A stretch of DNA of 64,000 nt from the NCBI GenBank assembly GCA_032622095.1, contig CP136066.1:4985784-5049783 (forward strand), given 5' to 3'. This DNA comes from Siphonodentalium dalli. Taxonomy: Eukaryota; Mollusca; Scaphopoda; Gadilida; Siphonodentaliidae. The notes under the pieces are model-generated. The model was not told the origin of the DNA, did no database searches, and saw only the letters and a program-made list of their open reading frames with translations. Within the stretch, counting starts at the first letter, position 1. The number at the start of each line of letters is the position of its first letter. Shown piece after piece: positions 21,753 through 34,205 of this stretch. Made by a program: the position numbers and the translations under genes.

Positions 21753-21974
21753 ACAGATTGACTTAGTATAAGTGCATCGTGGGCTGAAAATAACAAGAAT
21801 ACACAAAATAACGACTTGCCAGATGAACTATCATAACGCACGTCTTGAGCCCCTTCTTAGCCTTATGAACACACATTTCCCAGACTTCGAAAGCCTGACC
21901 CAAAATGAAGTGATTGTCAAAATCTTATCCATCAACCTTCCAAATATTTGCAATTCAATTTGTCATATGATCCA

Positions 21975-22082
21975 CATATTAATATCAATATTGTATGGTT
22001 TTATTGAGACAGACCCAAGATATTTTAGGCTGTTGAAGCTTTATTTGGCCGGTTTTGGCCGGTTTGTTGGGTAAAGGGTTAA
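21975..22082. mobile_element. MITE family B, right-end fragment (B2)
   Basis: Contains the family B long arm ('gtatggttttattgagaca', 'ggctgttgaagctttattt') and the terminal 'ttgggtaaagggttaa', ending TTAA at 22079-22082. It has no P hairpin and no left end. Confidence 0.85.
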
Positions 22083-22252
22083 GGAATAAAATGAGGCGAT
22101 TTTGAGCCCATGATGAACTAACAACTTTTATATCATGAGTCACAGCGTGATCATATTCACGAGAACAGGCTGGAATATGAGGGCAATTACCAACATTTTA
22201 ACCAAACGTATCTTGTTAGTTGTGTGTCTACTGTGGACATCTATATGTGTGA

Positions 22253-22456
22253 CCATTTCGTGACGGGAGCTGCGCTGTTGCAACATTACTGATCCTGTGC
22301 CAATGCATTCTCGCATATATAAGATAATGCACTGGCTTACAAGGTCAAGGTTAATATTATTAGGCCAATCCCTATGGAAGACTCGCATATATAAGACAAT
22401 GCATTGGCACAGGGATTTATAAAAATTCCAGGAAGCTCTAGTCATGGAAGAATTGA
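22253..22456. mobile_element. MITE family D with degenerate P hairpins, copy D1
   Basis: The left flank 'cgtgacgggagctgcgctg' matches the left flank of D3 (61819). The right flank, 'gaagctctagtcatgg', is the complement of the D2 left end. P remnants at 22299-22336 and 22364-22408 keep the outer arm bases (ccaatgcattctc, gcatatataag) but have internal deletions. Confidence 0.75.
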
Positions 22457-22666
22457 TATCAATAGCGGAGCATTGAATAGTGTAGAAGTATATATCCCTA
22501 TAAACATCACCCATATTTCTCATAACTTCAAGATTTTGGTCATGTGGTAGGAAATACATATTGATATAACCAAATTGGCAGCCGTACTGTAGACTAGTTA
22601 AATTAGCGGCACAAATTGAATAATAATTATGGAATAACTATGAATGTACACACAACTCAATGCAGT

Positions 22667-22985
22667 ACCATCTTACCACGTGCCTTCGTGTGTACATGTA
22701 TACATATATATCACCATCTAACCACGTGCCTTCGTGTGTACATGTATACATATAAATCACCATCTAACCACGTGCCTTCGTGTGTACATGCATACAGTTA
22801 TATCACCATCTAATCACGTGCCTTCGTGTGTGCATGTATACAGCTATATCACCATCTAACCACGTGCCTTCGTGTGTACATGTATACAGCCATATCACCA
22901 TCTAACCACGTGCCTTGGTGTGTATATGCATAAATATATATCACCATCTAAACACGTTTCTTCGTGTTTACATATAAATATTTAT
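22667..22985. repeat. Minisatellite, 46-bp unit, about 7 copies
   Basis: Units of 'accatctaaccacgtgcctt' plus 'cgtgtgtacatgtatacata'. Divergence increases to the right. Confidence 0.96.
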
Positions 22986-25900
22986 ATCACTCCTATTGAT
23001 ATGCCATGTTCCAAGTAGAAAAAATAACACCGTGTTGCTATAAATGGGTAATGATACTGTGGCGACGTGAATATTAAGCATCGATTGAGGCATGGAACTT
23101 ATTCAAGAACACGCGCGGATTAATTCAGAGCTCTGTATTCGATACTATACAAATTTACGTCCACTTGTTGGTTCATGGTATAATTCTACAAGCTGTTACT
23201 GTAACTATTTTATCGTTTCGTGCGCTGTTGAAGAAGAATCGTCAATATTCAATACACATTTACTATATACATATATAAATGAAATCACCCGGTGAATATG
23301 TTAACAATACATTAACATGCAATGCAGGATTGGCAACTTATTTGCCAGAATATTTAGCTCTTCGTGTGAGCGTACTAATTCTTTCAAAGCATAAGCATTC
23401 TGATATTGCCTATCTGTGAACGCATATACGTTAAAGGCCCACTTAATATTCTAATCACCATATCACAATATATACAAAATATACCATATTATATACCATT
23501 TAAAAGAGCAACCAAACATATATATCTTCCACCACAAACAGATGTGGCCTTGTAGAGTCCACCAAGTGATAGAGATTATCAGATTCACCCAATACTTTTC
23601 CCCGTTATTCCCCAGAATGCATCTTAATTCACAACTAAGAGATAGGTGCATTCCCCTTCCATTTATAATTATAAACCGACAGTGCAGGCCAGATCGAAAT
23701 TAAGCACATAACACACGTCGGTACCGTAATACAAAACAACATGTTCACATTTATTCGACAGGATATTTGATAATACAATGTTGTTGTGCTTCCTCTTTCA
23801 ATTGTATATAATATGGCATATGTTGTATATTATAATATGATACGATGATTCGAAAATTAAGCTGACCTTTAAGATTATATAACATTAACACTCCAACGAA
23901 ATGTTTCACATCATTTTAAGAGGGATATTTTCAAATGTACGGGATACAGAATGTCTTGGCAATACACCTGAACAATTGGGGATGGAGTATAGCTACAGTG
24001 TCCAAACTCAGTAACTTAACAGCATATCATCATATGTCTGAAAATTACAAATATTACCCCATATGGTATTAATCTCAGTGTACACTATTGGACATTATGA
24101 ACACAATATGATTATTGATCTGAATTAATATAGTTTAACCTAAATATATATTGTATTGGAAACAGGGTTCGCGCTTCCACTTGCAAAAATTTGCAAGTCA
24201 CTATTGATTCCAATTTGCAAGTCACTTTTGATTCCTCAAGAAAGTTTAATAATATTTGTCAACTAATACACTCATTGCAGGATACTCTGTCATTAATGGT
24301 ATTATAGGTGGTGATTTATAACGTTATGGAAAGCTAACACCTCTATAAGATGCAATTCATCTGATATCATTAGTATCGACGGGTGGAGGGATTGCCAGTA
24401 TGTCTCTTAGTGGTGGTTACATAGCTAATCATCTTTGTTTCGACGTTTCTTTCTGATGAAGAAACCCTTCTACAATTTCATTTTAATGCTGTTGGTTTAT
24501 TGTTCAATGATAAGCCCAAGTATTGAGGCGAGAATTATTAATAATAAACTGCTTTCCTATCTATATCATAGGTCGCTCACGCAACGATTGTCGAAATAAT
24601 CAACATAAAAGATTTGGTGTAGAAACAGACAGGATTTGGCAACTTCTAACGCATTTGGCAAAAGTAAATTTCGGGCCAGTGCGAACCCTGATTTTACAAT
24701 TAAAGCGAGTATGACATTTATATCACAACTACCGAATCCTTTGATCACCACTTTCACAACTTCAATGAATGCATGGACACAACCTAATATACATGCACTA
24801 GAAAACAAGAATCGTTTAAAAAACCTACACAGATATATATGCATACATACCGATGTTAATGCAGTAGGATATCCAAATCACCGCGAGCTGCCACATCGAC
24901 AATCATTCATGCACCACGTGTATCTAACTGTCGACTCACATTGATGGGTCACAAGCCGTACCGCATGAGAGATCATGAGAGACCCGGACATTATCACCGT
25001 CAAGTTCACATTTTTCCGTTCAGTGGTTCTCTATCGTGGGAAAGTATATATAACATCCTAGGCGAGCATCCTGAAGCGTGTGGATGCGCAGAAGGACCAT
25101 AGCCGGGGATGTAATTTCGGCTGGATCGATATAGCATTTATCACCAACACGCGAACTGAATCAACATTGAGGAAGACGAAGCGGGCGAACTACTCAAAAT
25201 GATTGGACAATTCACTTGGTCTATAGGGTCATTATTCCCATTCGAGGAAATAATAATTCGCATTAGGCACCAGAGTGAGACTCCCAGAAATATTTACCAG
25301 TCATCATTTCACATTTGTCTCGGACTATTGAATTGTTAAGGGGGATGTGAAGTGACAAATTTCGAATGAACATATCCAGGCCAACGCTGTGTAATCTACA
25401 GTGTCTGGGAATTCAAGCATCCATATCATTGAACTGTCGTAATTTTGGTCAATTGATTTTTTAAGCAGTATATTTCGTTGATGGAGGTGGATTGGTGGGG
25501 GAAATTGCATATGCAATGATCATGCTCACTCCCATCACCGATTAGTTATAACCTTCTTAAGGGAAATAGATAGAAAGTAGAAAAAATGTTGGCGTAGCAT
25601 TCCAAGTATTCCGGCGTATTATATCGGTTGTTCTAGATACTTATTCGGCTATTCGCCTTTAAGCAAAGTGAACCGCCTTATTTAAAAATACTAATGTCAA
25701 AATTAAACCAGTAACCGGATTATTCCACAAAAATATATAATATTTGTTCTGAAATGTTAGTGGCTTCTCAAATCAATTTCATGCTGGAACATCGTTCGTT
25801 TAAGTTCGTAGTTATGTTGAATTGTTCCAACACATGTAGTTTCATATTCCAACGAGTATTTACTGTGGAATTTGAATATTTGAATATTTGACTACATTCG

Positions 25901-27027
25901 ACCATTGTTTAAATGTCCGACCGAAGGGGGTGTCATGTTTGAGAATTAATGCCCACCCTTTTTTGGAAACCTTGATACGCCAGTTGGAGATGTTCAACAA
26001 GAGGTGTAATTGAATTCCCTGCACCACGGTACTTGAATGGGTGTGGTTCAGACGAGGTGTAATTTGAATGGTGCGGTGAGCACACCCAATGGAGACCCCC
26101 TGGCCACTTTCCTGTGTGTAAATTATAAAACTGAATAACAAGCAAACATAACAGACGTGGATGACTTTATCAACGCAAATATGTGTAACTTCCGGTGCAT
26201 TACGTGGAGTATATACCGTGCATATCAACAGCAAATAACCGGGATCTATGATAACCTGAACACAAGTATTCCTTTTATGTTCGAATCACTAACTTATCAA
26301 TGCTTTGCTAACAAGACCCGCGGGTTTGTGTGCCTTTATGATAGCATCGTTTGACATTCCAGCCCCGTTGCTGCATGATATATAAGTTAAACAGGAAACG
26401 CCCCTATAACTGGGTGTTATCTGTGACATGTGCCGATGGAAGATCAAACTCTAACATACTCACGGTTATAATGTCGCCAAGCACGTGTTAGAAATCCACG
26501 ACATGACTCAGTCATAACGAAGGCATCTTAATTTTTCTTTAGTCGTGGGTGTGCATCTGAAGAAAAAAATCAGCCTAACAGTGCAGAGTATTCGCTGGCA
26601 TACCCAATTATAGAATGTTAATAAGCAGTGGGCAGATCCGTACTCCACGCGCAGTTAACAGCAAGTCACGCGAGAGATATGAGACCCTATTCGAGAAGTC
26701 CGGATATGGTATATACAAATACGTACATGCGTTAAACAGCGGTCTTCACATCTTAAATGTAAATTCACATCTAAGAAATGCTGTCCTACCGTAAATACGC
26801 ATGACACACGCGAACATGTACGTTATATGTACACGCCTGAGTCATTGATGCATCGAATGTGTCATCGCGGTGTAATACTATGAGTATAACTGGCGCGAGG
26901 GAAATTGGAATTTTATTCGTAATCGATCGATTTTACGACCACAAACAGTCCATCGTCTATAACTTGGACGCGGCTGGGTGTCTGATGTACATCTGCGATT
27001 TATATTGAATTTAAGATACAGACAGTT
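22986..27027. other. 4-kb stretch without recognised genes or elements
   Basis: Only small features are visible, such as a 2-copy repeat of 'tttgcaagtcact' near 24193-24235. A 59-codon frame without a start at about 25156-25337 and other short frames are not recognisable proteins. Hidden short exons cannot be excluded without alignment. Confidence 0.4.
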
Positions 27028-27178
27028 CATCGCCTATATAGTGGACATCGCATATATAGTGGACATCGCTTATATAGTGGGCATGGCTTATATAGTGGAC
27101 ATCGCCTATATAGTGGACATCGCTTATATAGTGGACATCGCCTATATAGTGGACATCGCCTATATAGTGGACATCGCT
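27028..27178. repeat. Minisatellite, 18-bp unit, about 8 copies
   Basis: Units of 'catcgcctatatagtgga' with C/T changes. The six-codon length keeps AYIVDI and reverse-strand frames open. Confidence 0.97.
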
Positions 27179-27310
27179 TGGGCATAACTGGGTGTTTAAC
27201 GGATATGTGCAATTTATAATGAAGTCGATATACACAAATAGTCAACTGAGTACAGCGTCTATATATTAGACACGTTTTAGCGTCTGACGGATATAATGAT
27301 TTACATTCAA

Positions 27311-27668
27311 TTAAAGGGATACAGTACACTAAATCCGGCCAATTATGGGACCATCTGCTTTTATACTCAACAGAATATATGCAACGAATAAATGAATTTG
27401 AGCCATGGATTAATGCTAAATACACTCATGTGGTCTATGAACAATGCAAACAACCTGGTATTTATAATATAAATGATTTTATGGCTCCAGCCATAAATTC
27501 ATTTCCATTATAATTTCCATGTTGTTTGCATCGTTCAGAGAGCACATAAGTGGATTTTGAACTAACCCATAGCTCGAATTCGTTCATTTGTTGCATATAT
27601 TCTTTTGAGTATAAAAGTAGATGGTCCCATAAACGGCCGGATTTGGGATACAATAAAAATCCATTTAA
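27311..27668. mobile_element. TTAA-bounded foldback element, family C2, copy 1
   Basis: It begins TTAAAGGGATACAGTACAC and ends at a second TTAA (27665-27668). About 165-nt arms pair around a centre 'atggctccagccat' at 27481-27494. Anchors include 'gggaccatct' with 'agatggtccc', and 'ggccggattt' near the right end. The same hairpin centre occurs in the element at 59716-60279. Confidence 0.88.
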
Positions 27669-28877
27669 GATTCACTGTTTGTGAGTTTGGACCGATCGTC
27701 AAATAAGATACACCACATGTATATTAATTGTCTCAGTTATGTCAACTACAGTATTGTTGTCTGATGGGAGTCCAAGAACGCGGTTAGAGGTTGCATAGTC
27801 AGGGGATGTTCAATTTAACCCCTTTTGTACTAAATGGATTATCCCTTTAAGTTATAATGTGTACATTGGAACGGTATATTAGTTATTTGGATGGGTGCCC
27901 AGGTAACACAAGAGACGACATACATAATGTGCAGATAATGGTGGTTTGTTGAACTTATTATCTGAACCCTAAGACAACTACTCGTCAATTCAGGGGGTGT
28001 CCAACTTAACATTTTAACAGTGCTTCCAGCTGGAATTTCCAAATCTGAGAAATTCAATGTGTACACCCATCGTGTGTCAATTTTGTTCCATTTATCTCAC
28101 AGTTGAAACGTTCATTTTAATTAATTTAGCCCTTTCTAATAAACTAAAGTTTAAATTGATGAGTAGTTACGTCATATAACATGTTCAGAAAGCAAGTTCG
28201 ACAGACGACCATTGGACTTATTATCTAAACAAGTCCCTCAATAAATAGGACTCCTTCAGCACGTTTATATGTCTTTAAACTGATGGTGTTAGCATGCATC
28301 ACTAATCACGGCCCAGTTTCAACATATCGCTACATATATATGGTTATGATGGTTATATACGAGAGATAGTTGGTTGGACATTCAAATGTATATAGACACT
28401 CCCTCGACGAAAATATTATGACCACGGGCTGGTCACGATATATAGCGAAAATCCCTTGTACACAACGTGGAATGTTTGGACACCTTTTACTATTTATCCA
28501 ACATATAACGGAAATATCCGGAAACGTCCGAGTCCCTCTGCCTGCATTATTTAAATTAAAAAGAAACCGACTTCGACAATACACGATGCACTTTTCATTC
28601 ACACAAAACTAAAACCAGAGTTGTGCAATACTGCTTTTAAGATTGGGTTCAGAACCATGAATGCATCTTTAATCACGGCCCAGTTTGGATATATAGCTAT
28701 GTGATGGCTATTTACGGTAGCTGCAGCGGGTCGTGGATAAGAGTACACACTGTCGATTGATGGACATATTTGTCATTCCGTACCGACGATGCTTCGTCAT
28801 GTACACACAAAGAGGGCATATCTGTGTCATTTACAGTCGCTCGCTTGTATTACCAGTTACGACTAGGCCACACTAAA
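27669..28877. other. No recognised gene
   Basis: A few short direct repeats: 'aatcacggcccagttt' at about 28303 and 28672 within longer similar segments, and 'cttattatctgaac'-like blocks at 27956, 28216 and 39378. No credible coding region. Confidence 0.4.
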
Positions 28878-29042
28878 CTAACGGTTAGGTGTTCATCACC
28901 ACCCACCCCTATGGTGGTGCTGCAGGGGGACTAACAGTTAGGTTAGGTGTTAATCACCTTCCACCCCTATGGTGGTGCTGCAGGAGGACTAACGGTTAGG
29001 TGTTAATCACCTTCCACCCCTATGGTGGTGCTGCATGAGGAC
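28878..29042. repeat. Tandem repeat, 52-59 bp unit, 3 copies
   Basis: Units contain 'ctaacggttaggtgtt', 'catcacc' and 'acccctatggtggtgctgca'. The second unit has a 6-bp local duplication of 'ggttag'. Confidence 0.95.
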
Positions 29043-29317
29043 AACAATTGTCCCACATATTGGAATCGACCTCCAATATCAGTCTGGGTTTATCACAAAG
29101 TATTCATAATACGTATTGATTGGACACAATGTGGCGCAGGTAGGACCCATATCCCCACAACGGCACCGACCCCTTGCAGCATCAGTGTACAATCAACACA
29201 AATCCATTGACTTCTCACTTTAGTGAGGAACATACATAATTATCCAATACAAATTTGATTTGGATAATCAGTGCCAACTAATATTGTAATTTTATAATCA
29301 CATTCATTCTCCACATC

Positions 29318-29765
29318 TTAAAGGTACTCAATCAGATCAGACGCTCCTAAATTACTATTTCTTTGGCTTCGGGAGTAAAACAAATATTTGATTTGAGTCG
29401 AGGAACCCACCCGTCAAAGCTCCGAGTGATCAGATATCGATTTTTGGAGCTTGTTATTTCTCGAGATGTGTAATAATATGTGGCCCAGAAACAATTGGTC
29501 AAACGGAGGGTCTTGGACAAAATTGAGGATGAAGATGGATAACTCTAACATTTCGTCATACTTTAGTGATAATACGGCCATATTTTGTTGAACAACATGT
29601 TGATAAATAACAAGATTTGGCAAATGTTATACCATAGTTGGCAGCGGTTAGCATTATTTTCTGGCAATAAATCGATTCTGATAACTAAAGCATATTTTGA
29701 AGAAATGTCATTGTAGTTGTATCTTGATGGTACGGGGACCCTCTGATCGGATTGAGTACCTTTAA
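29318..29765. mobile_element. TTAA-bounded MITE, family C, full copy
   Basis: The ends, TTAAAGGTACTCAATC (29318-29333) and its complement finishing at 29765, are inverted, and both include TTAA. The interior matches 6656-7097 in reverse and 58145-58255 in part. No coding capacity. The TTAA boundary suggests a piggyBac-type element. Confidence 0.93.
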
Positions 29766-32242
29766 TATAAATGCATGTAATCAATGTAATCATTGTTTAT
29801 TATTTGGAGGAAACTCCGCTTACTTGTATCTACCATTCGGGGACCTTGATAGGTAATACACATTATGATTATGATTCGGTTCTGTAAGTCCTGCCTTTGC
29901 AAATTGATTTACACTGAATGGTATCGCCTGCCAATTGATGTCGTTCACTGACCAAATAATCTAGATGATATACATTATAACGCTCCGGCCATGTATGGTT
30001 ACCATCGGACATGAAATTGTATCATTCAATCTTGAAGGAATGAACTGTACGAACATTGTTAACATAATGTGTATGATCATATAATAAATAGCACGGTGTC
30101 TGCCATATTACGAATTGAATCTGCCAGCATCATTCATAATTTGTAATGGTGCACGTCGACGATTCTAAAAGTTACAGCAGAAATATATCATCAAGTCGCA
30201 GGAAGCAAAAGTAATAGTATGCTTCCCGTTGTCAGTCACGCTTACTTTTATACTGGCATTTAATTCAGGTAGCAACACAATTTCCAGCAATTTTTGCCAA
30301 CCTGGGAGGGGGTATTGTACTTCAAATATATGCCGAGCCATTTTGCATTTTTGGCAGACATGGCAGGCACCAAACTCCATACAGCGCCCTCTACGCTATC
30401 GCTGCGATATAGCACTGCCACAACGATGGTGTTTTGCAGACGATAAATCTATTTTTACATATCGTCGCGGAACTGTATTTAGTCACCTATTATCTTGTTT
30501 TGACCACCAAATTTGTTTTAAAGTTTGCAATAATGGTAATTCTTTCGGTATGATAAGAACAATATGAACTGAGCCAGACATAGACAATTTTAATCCTAAA
30601 ACATAAGAACTAAAACACGTAAGAATTCCTTACCAATTAATGTCCTTATGGCAGTGGTATCTCAGCGGAGCGATGGGAGATAACTCTGCCTGGAGTTTGG
30701 GCAGGCATATGTAAACAAATGCTGAATACAACAATCGTGCTGTACGTATCCCAGTTCTTAATTTTTTGTTGTTGTGAACTTACATAGATTTGTAAAATAA
30801 ACCTTCAAACCAGTAATATCACGTTTAACACAGGGCACACCGTCAGTTTTGCCAACCAGATACTTATGTGTTTTCCCCTGTTTTTCAGACCACCTACAAA
30901 CCCGATAAATCGTGTACTGCCACCTTAATAACGATATTCTATGTAAAGATGTATGCATGGTTCCAGGCTAATTTTTACGAAACATTATATTCTATTTACG
31001 TTCTAGTCTATATAATAACATTATTGGGACAAGAAATGATATTGAATTTGTTATGCATTTATTTCACAAAGTTTCGATGCTTTAGATGGACACCAACAAT
31101 TATTTTGTTCATAATTTTTTTCAATAACACAATTATATTCTTTATTGCTGATATGTCTAGTTTATATGTCATATTTGGTTGTCAACATGTTCTCAACAGA
31201 ACAAAGAAGATCACGACGCTACGTTATATTGTGTTGAAACTTGATGGCTGGAGCCCTGAATGCACCTTTAAATATACATTACATATTTAATTCACCCGCC
31301 CGCCCAAAATGGATATAAATCTATCATTTTGTAATTGTAGCCGTATATATGCATGAGTGAGGCCTTCCAAATCCCCATTTAATGGCGACTTCGCACATCT
31401 CATATTCAGCAAGTATGTACTGCTTGTCAGACCAGTTTACTGACATATTTTAAGGTATGTAATCAACGTTCCGCGAAGTGTTGCGGCATATTGCGGTCGA
31501 AAACCTGATTCAGCGAAGTGTCGTGTGATGTATGGAGGTCTTAGCAGGGACATGCTTGGGCGAAATATTACAGTTAAAGCTGGGCAACGCAGAACATTTG
31601 TGGCAATGAACACTTTGCATAGCTGGAATGCATTCATGACCTTTCAAATATTGTTTGTTGTAGAAAAATGAGTTTGTATATCAGAAAGCTAAAGTCTCAG
31701 ACAGAACATATCCATAACCGACTTCCTTGGGACAATCGTTTATGCTTATGACGAATCTGCAGCTCCACTTAATGTGGTTGGTAGCGATAGGAGCCAACAC
31801 TGTCCTAAACATGTGCCCGATATGCAGGTATATAAGGCGATTAGATGTATAAACTATATAAATACGGCCCGACCCAAATACATAGCATAAATTCATTAAT
31901 TATATTTAACGTTAAGTATCGGTACATATATGCACGACACGCGGTCTACATTTATAATAAGCAACTGCTTGACCCCCATCACGGTGCGGGGGTGATAGAG
32001 AACCCGAAATATACATAGCGCATTAGACAGAGCAACTGACATCAATTCCCAGATTATACGAAATTACCACATATGTACGGAAACTACAAATAGACGATTT
32101 TTGGGACGCGAACCACCGTCGCCATCAATGGTAGCCCGATATGAATAGCAACATGTTAAGATTACAGTACGATTAATTGATAAACCACACCACATATGGC
32201 AGCCCATCATATGTTTGTAGAAACGAAATCGAAGACGCGCAA
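29766..32242. other. No recognised gene
   Basis: Holds several of the longer non-repeat frames in the window: 30229-30567 (+), 30165-30380 (-, starts with ATG and has a CHVCQKC cluster), 30868-31290 (+, strongly hydrophobic, begins GTG) and about 31442-31668 (+, without a start). None matches a family I recognise. Confidence 0.35.
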
Positions 32243-33195
32243 CACTTTGTTTAGTCCAAGTCTTCTTGTACTAAAACCAGCTAAGATATTGGGATGGCGA
32301 TGCTGGCGTTTAGTCCAAGACCGCCCTATATGCTCGCTTATGACACGGCTTAAGCGTTAGTGACCCGCTCAAATAAAACCACAATTATATGAAATAAAAT
32401 ATCACAATTGCGACAATAAACGGATATTTTCCGCAGAAGACATGCTATTTGATCTGAAACCCACATCGGTTGTGAATTGAAAGCGGTAATGTAATGTGAA
32501 AAGAAACATTTGCCGCAGTGTTTACATATTTTTTTAAGTATGCGAACTCAGTTGACCTTGCGAACTGCGTTCGGCATTTTCCGGTGAAAATATTCCGTAG
32601 ATTTTCAATCAACCACGCACGATGAATTATCCATTGTAATCGTAATTATACGTGACAATAAATAAATAAATAAATACATAGATTAAAAACATATTGAAGA
32701 TATAAATGTAATACATTAAATAAATTACGGGAATTATAACCATCTCACAGTTTAAAACAGTGTAAACACAATGAGCATTAGAATATCATGGGGGCCGCCA
32801 TTTTGTTTGTATCGAAATTCGTCTCGGCCAAAACAAACACCGGACAATGCCGAAGTTCTTCGGAACCTGAGTTCGGCTTTCAGTTAAGTAAACAAACAGA
32901 AAAAACAACGATGTTTGTGGCAATCAACCGGAATATTCTATGTGTAATTTAACATTAAAGTTAGATTATTATACACCATTGTGACCATAAGATGTAAGCC
33001 TTTCCGATGTATATAGCATCATGTATTGATTTGCTAGGTAAATCGAGTAAAATACACCACAGATTCCCGCCACAGATCGTGGGCGTAAGTCGTGTGGTAG
33101 GATTGGTATGCAAGCGGGCTTGGACTAAACGCCAGCATCGCCATCCCAATATCTTAGCTGGTTTTAGTACAAGAAGACTTGGACTACACTTTGTT
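32243..33195. mobile_element. Element with about 80-bp nearly identical inverted arms
   Basis: 32243-32324 and 33114-33195 are near-perfect reverse complements (blocks 'gtccaagtcttcttgtac', 'gctaagatattgggatgg', 'ctggcgtttagtccaag'). The arm itself has 'tttagtccaag' at both ends. The 790-bp interior has no transposase. No target duplication was identified, so it could be a TIR element or an inverted duplication. Confidence 0.8.
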
Positions 33196-33258
33196 ATGAT
33201 GTCCCCAATACTGAACACAACCAGTAAGGTTTCTAATAAAAGACATCATTGCATATGA

Positions 33259-33509
33259 TAACACTGAGCCCCTCAAATAACACTGACCCCCTCAAATAAC
33301 ACTGACCCCCTCAAATAACACTGACCCCCTCAAATAACACTGACCCCCTTAAATAACACTGACCTCCTCAAATAACACTGACCTCCTCGAACAACACTGA
33401 CCCCCTAAAATAACACTGACCCCCTCAAATAACACTGACCCCCTCAAATAACACTGATCCCCTCAAATAACACACTGACGCCCTCATATCATAAAACTGA
33501 CCCACTCAA
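33259..33509. repeat. Minisatellite, 19-bp unit, about 13 copies
   Basis: Units of 'ataacactgaccccctcaa'. Substitutions increase towards the right end. It starts about 65 bp beyond the right arm of the inverted-arm element. Confidence 0.97.
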
Positions 33510-33612
33510 ATGAACACCAAACATCATCGATCATACAAAAACGAAGTATTTTTTTGCAGAAGTCAAAACAGATTTATTAGGCGCAGTCCCAATTAATACG
33601 GAATACCATCAC

Positions 33613-34033
33613 TGTATTATTATAATGATCACCATTATTACTATACCCACAGCGTTGTCATAATGATCACCATTATTAATATACCCACATCGTTGTCATA
33701 ATGATCACCATTATTACTATATCCACAGCGTTGTCATAATGATCACCATTATTACTATACCCACAGCGTTGTCATAATGATCACCATTATTACTATACCC
33801 ACAGCGTTGTCATAATGATCACCATTTTTATTATACCCACATCGTTGTCATAATGATCACCATTATTATTATACCCACAGCGTTGTCATAATGATCACCA
33901 TTATTACTAGACCCACAGCGTTGTCATAATGATCACCATCATTATAAAACCCACAGCGTTGTCATAATGATCACCATTATTATTATACCCACAGCGTTGT
34001 CATAATGATCACCATTATTATTATTATTATACC
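33613..34033. repeat. Minisatellite, 38-bp unit, about 11 copies
   Basis: Units of 'tgtcataatgatcaccatta' plus 'ttactatacccacagcgt'. A (ATT)n expansion occurs in the last unit. Confidence 0.97.
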
Positions 34034-34173
34034 CCAGCGTTATTACGATAATAGATCTTTCAAGTGACCATTCAGTAATCAGCATTAAGTCATCCCTATA
34101 TCTCAAACTTGGATCTAGAAACACACATAACAATTTCATGTTCTCAACATTCTGTCACTATCTTGTTGTTGTT

Positions 34174-34205
34174 GTAATTGTATGGTAATTGTATGGTAAT
34201 TGTAT
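34174..34205. repeat. 11-bp tandem repeat, 3 copies
   Basis: Units of 'gtaattgtatg'. Confidence 0.93.

Noticed and set aside
22667-22985. Regular repeats that could look like a CRISPR array
   Set aside because: Units are contiguous with no unique spacers, and the DNA is eukaryotic in character. The same applies to the other arrays.
24440-24470. CTGATGA...GAAAC resembling a hammerhead ribozyme core
   Set aside because: There is no room for stem II and no supporting stems I and III.
30165-30380. CHVCQKC motif in a minus-strand frame, suggestive of an integrase zinc-binding end
   Set aside because: The sequence after the motif does not look like an integrase core, and no other retroelement part is nearby.
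30868-31290. 140-codon hydrophobic plus-strand frame resembling a membrane protein
   Set aside because: It starts at GTG; the first ATG is well inside. Composition fits AT-rich chance sequence, and no family features were seen.
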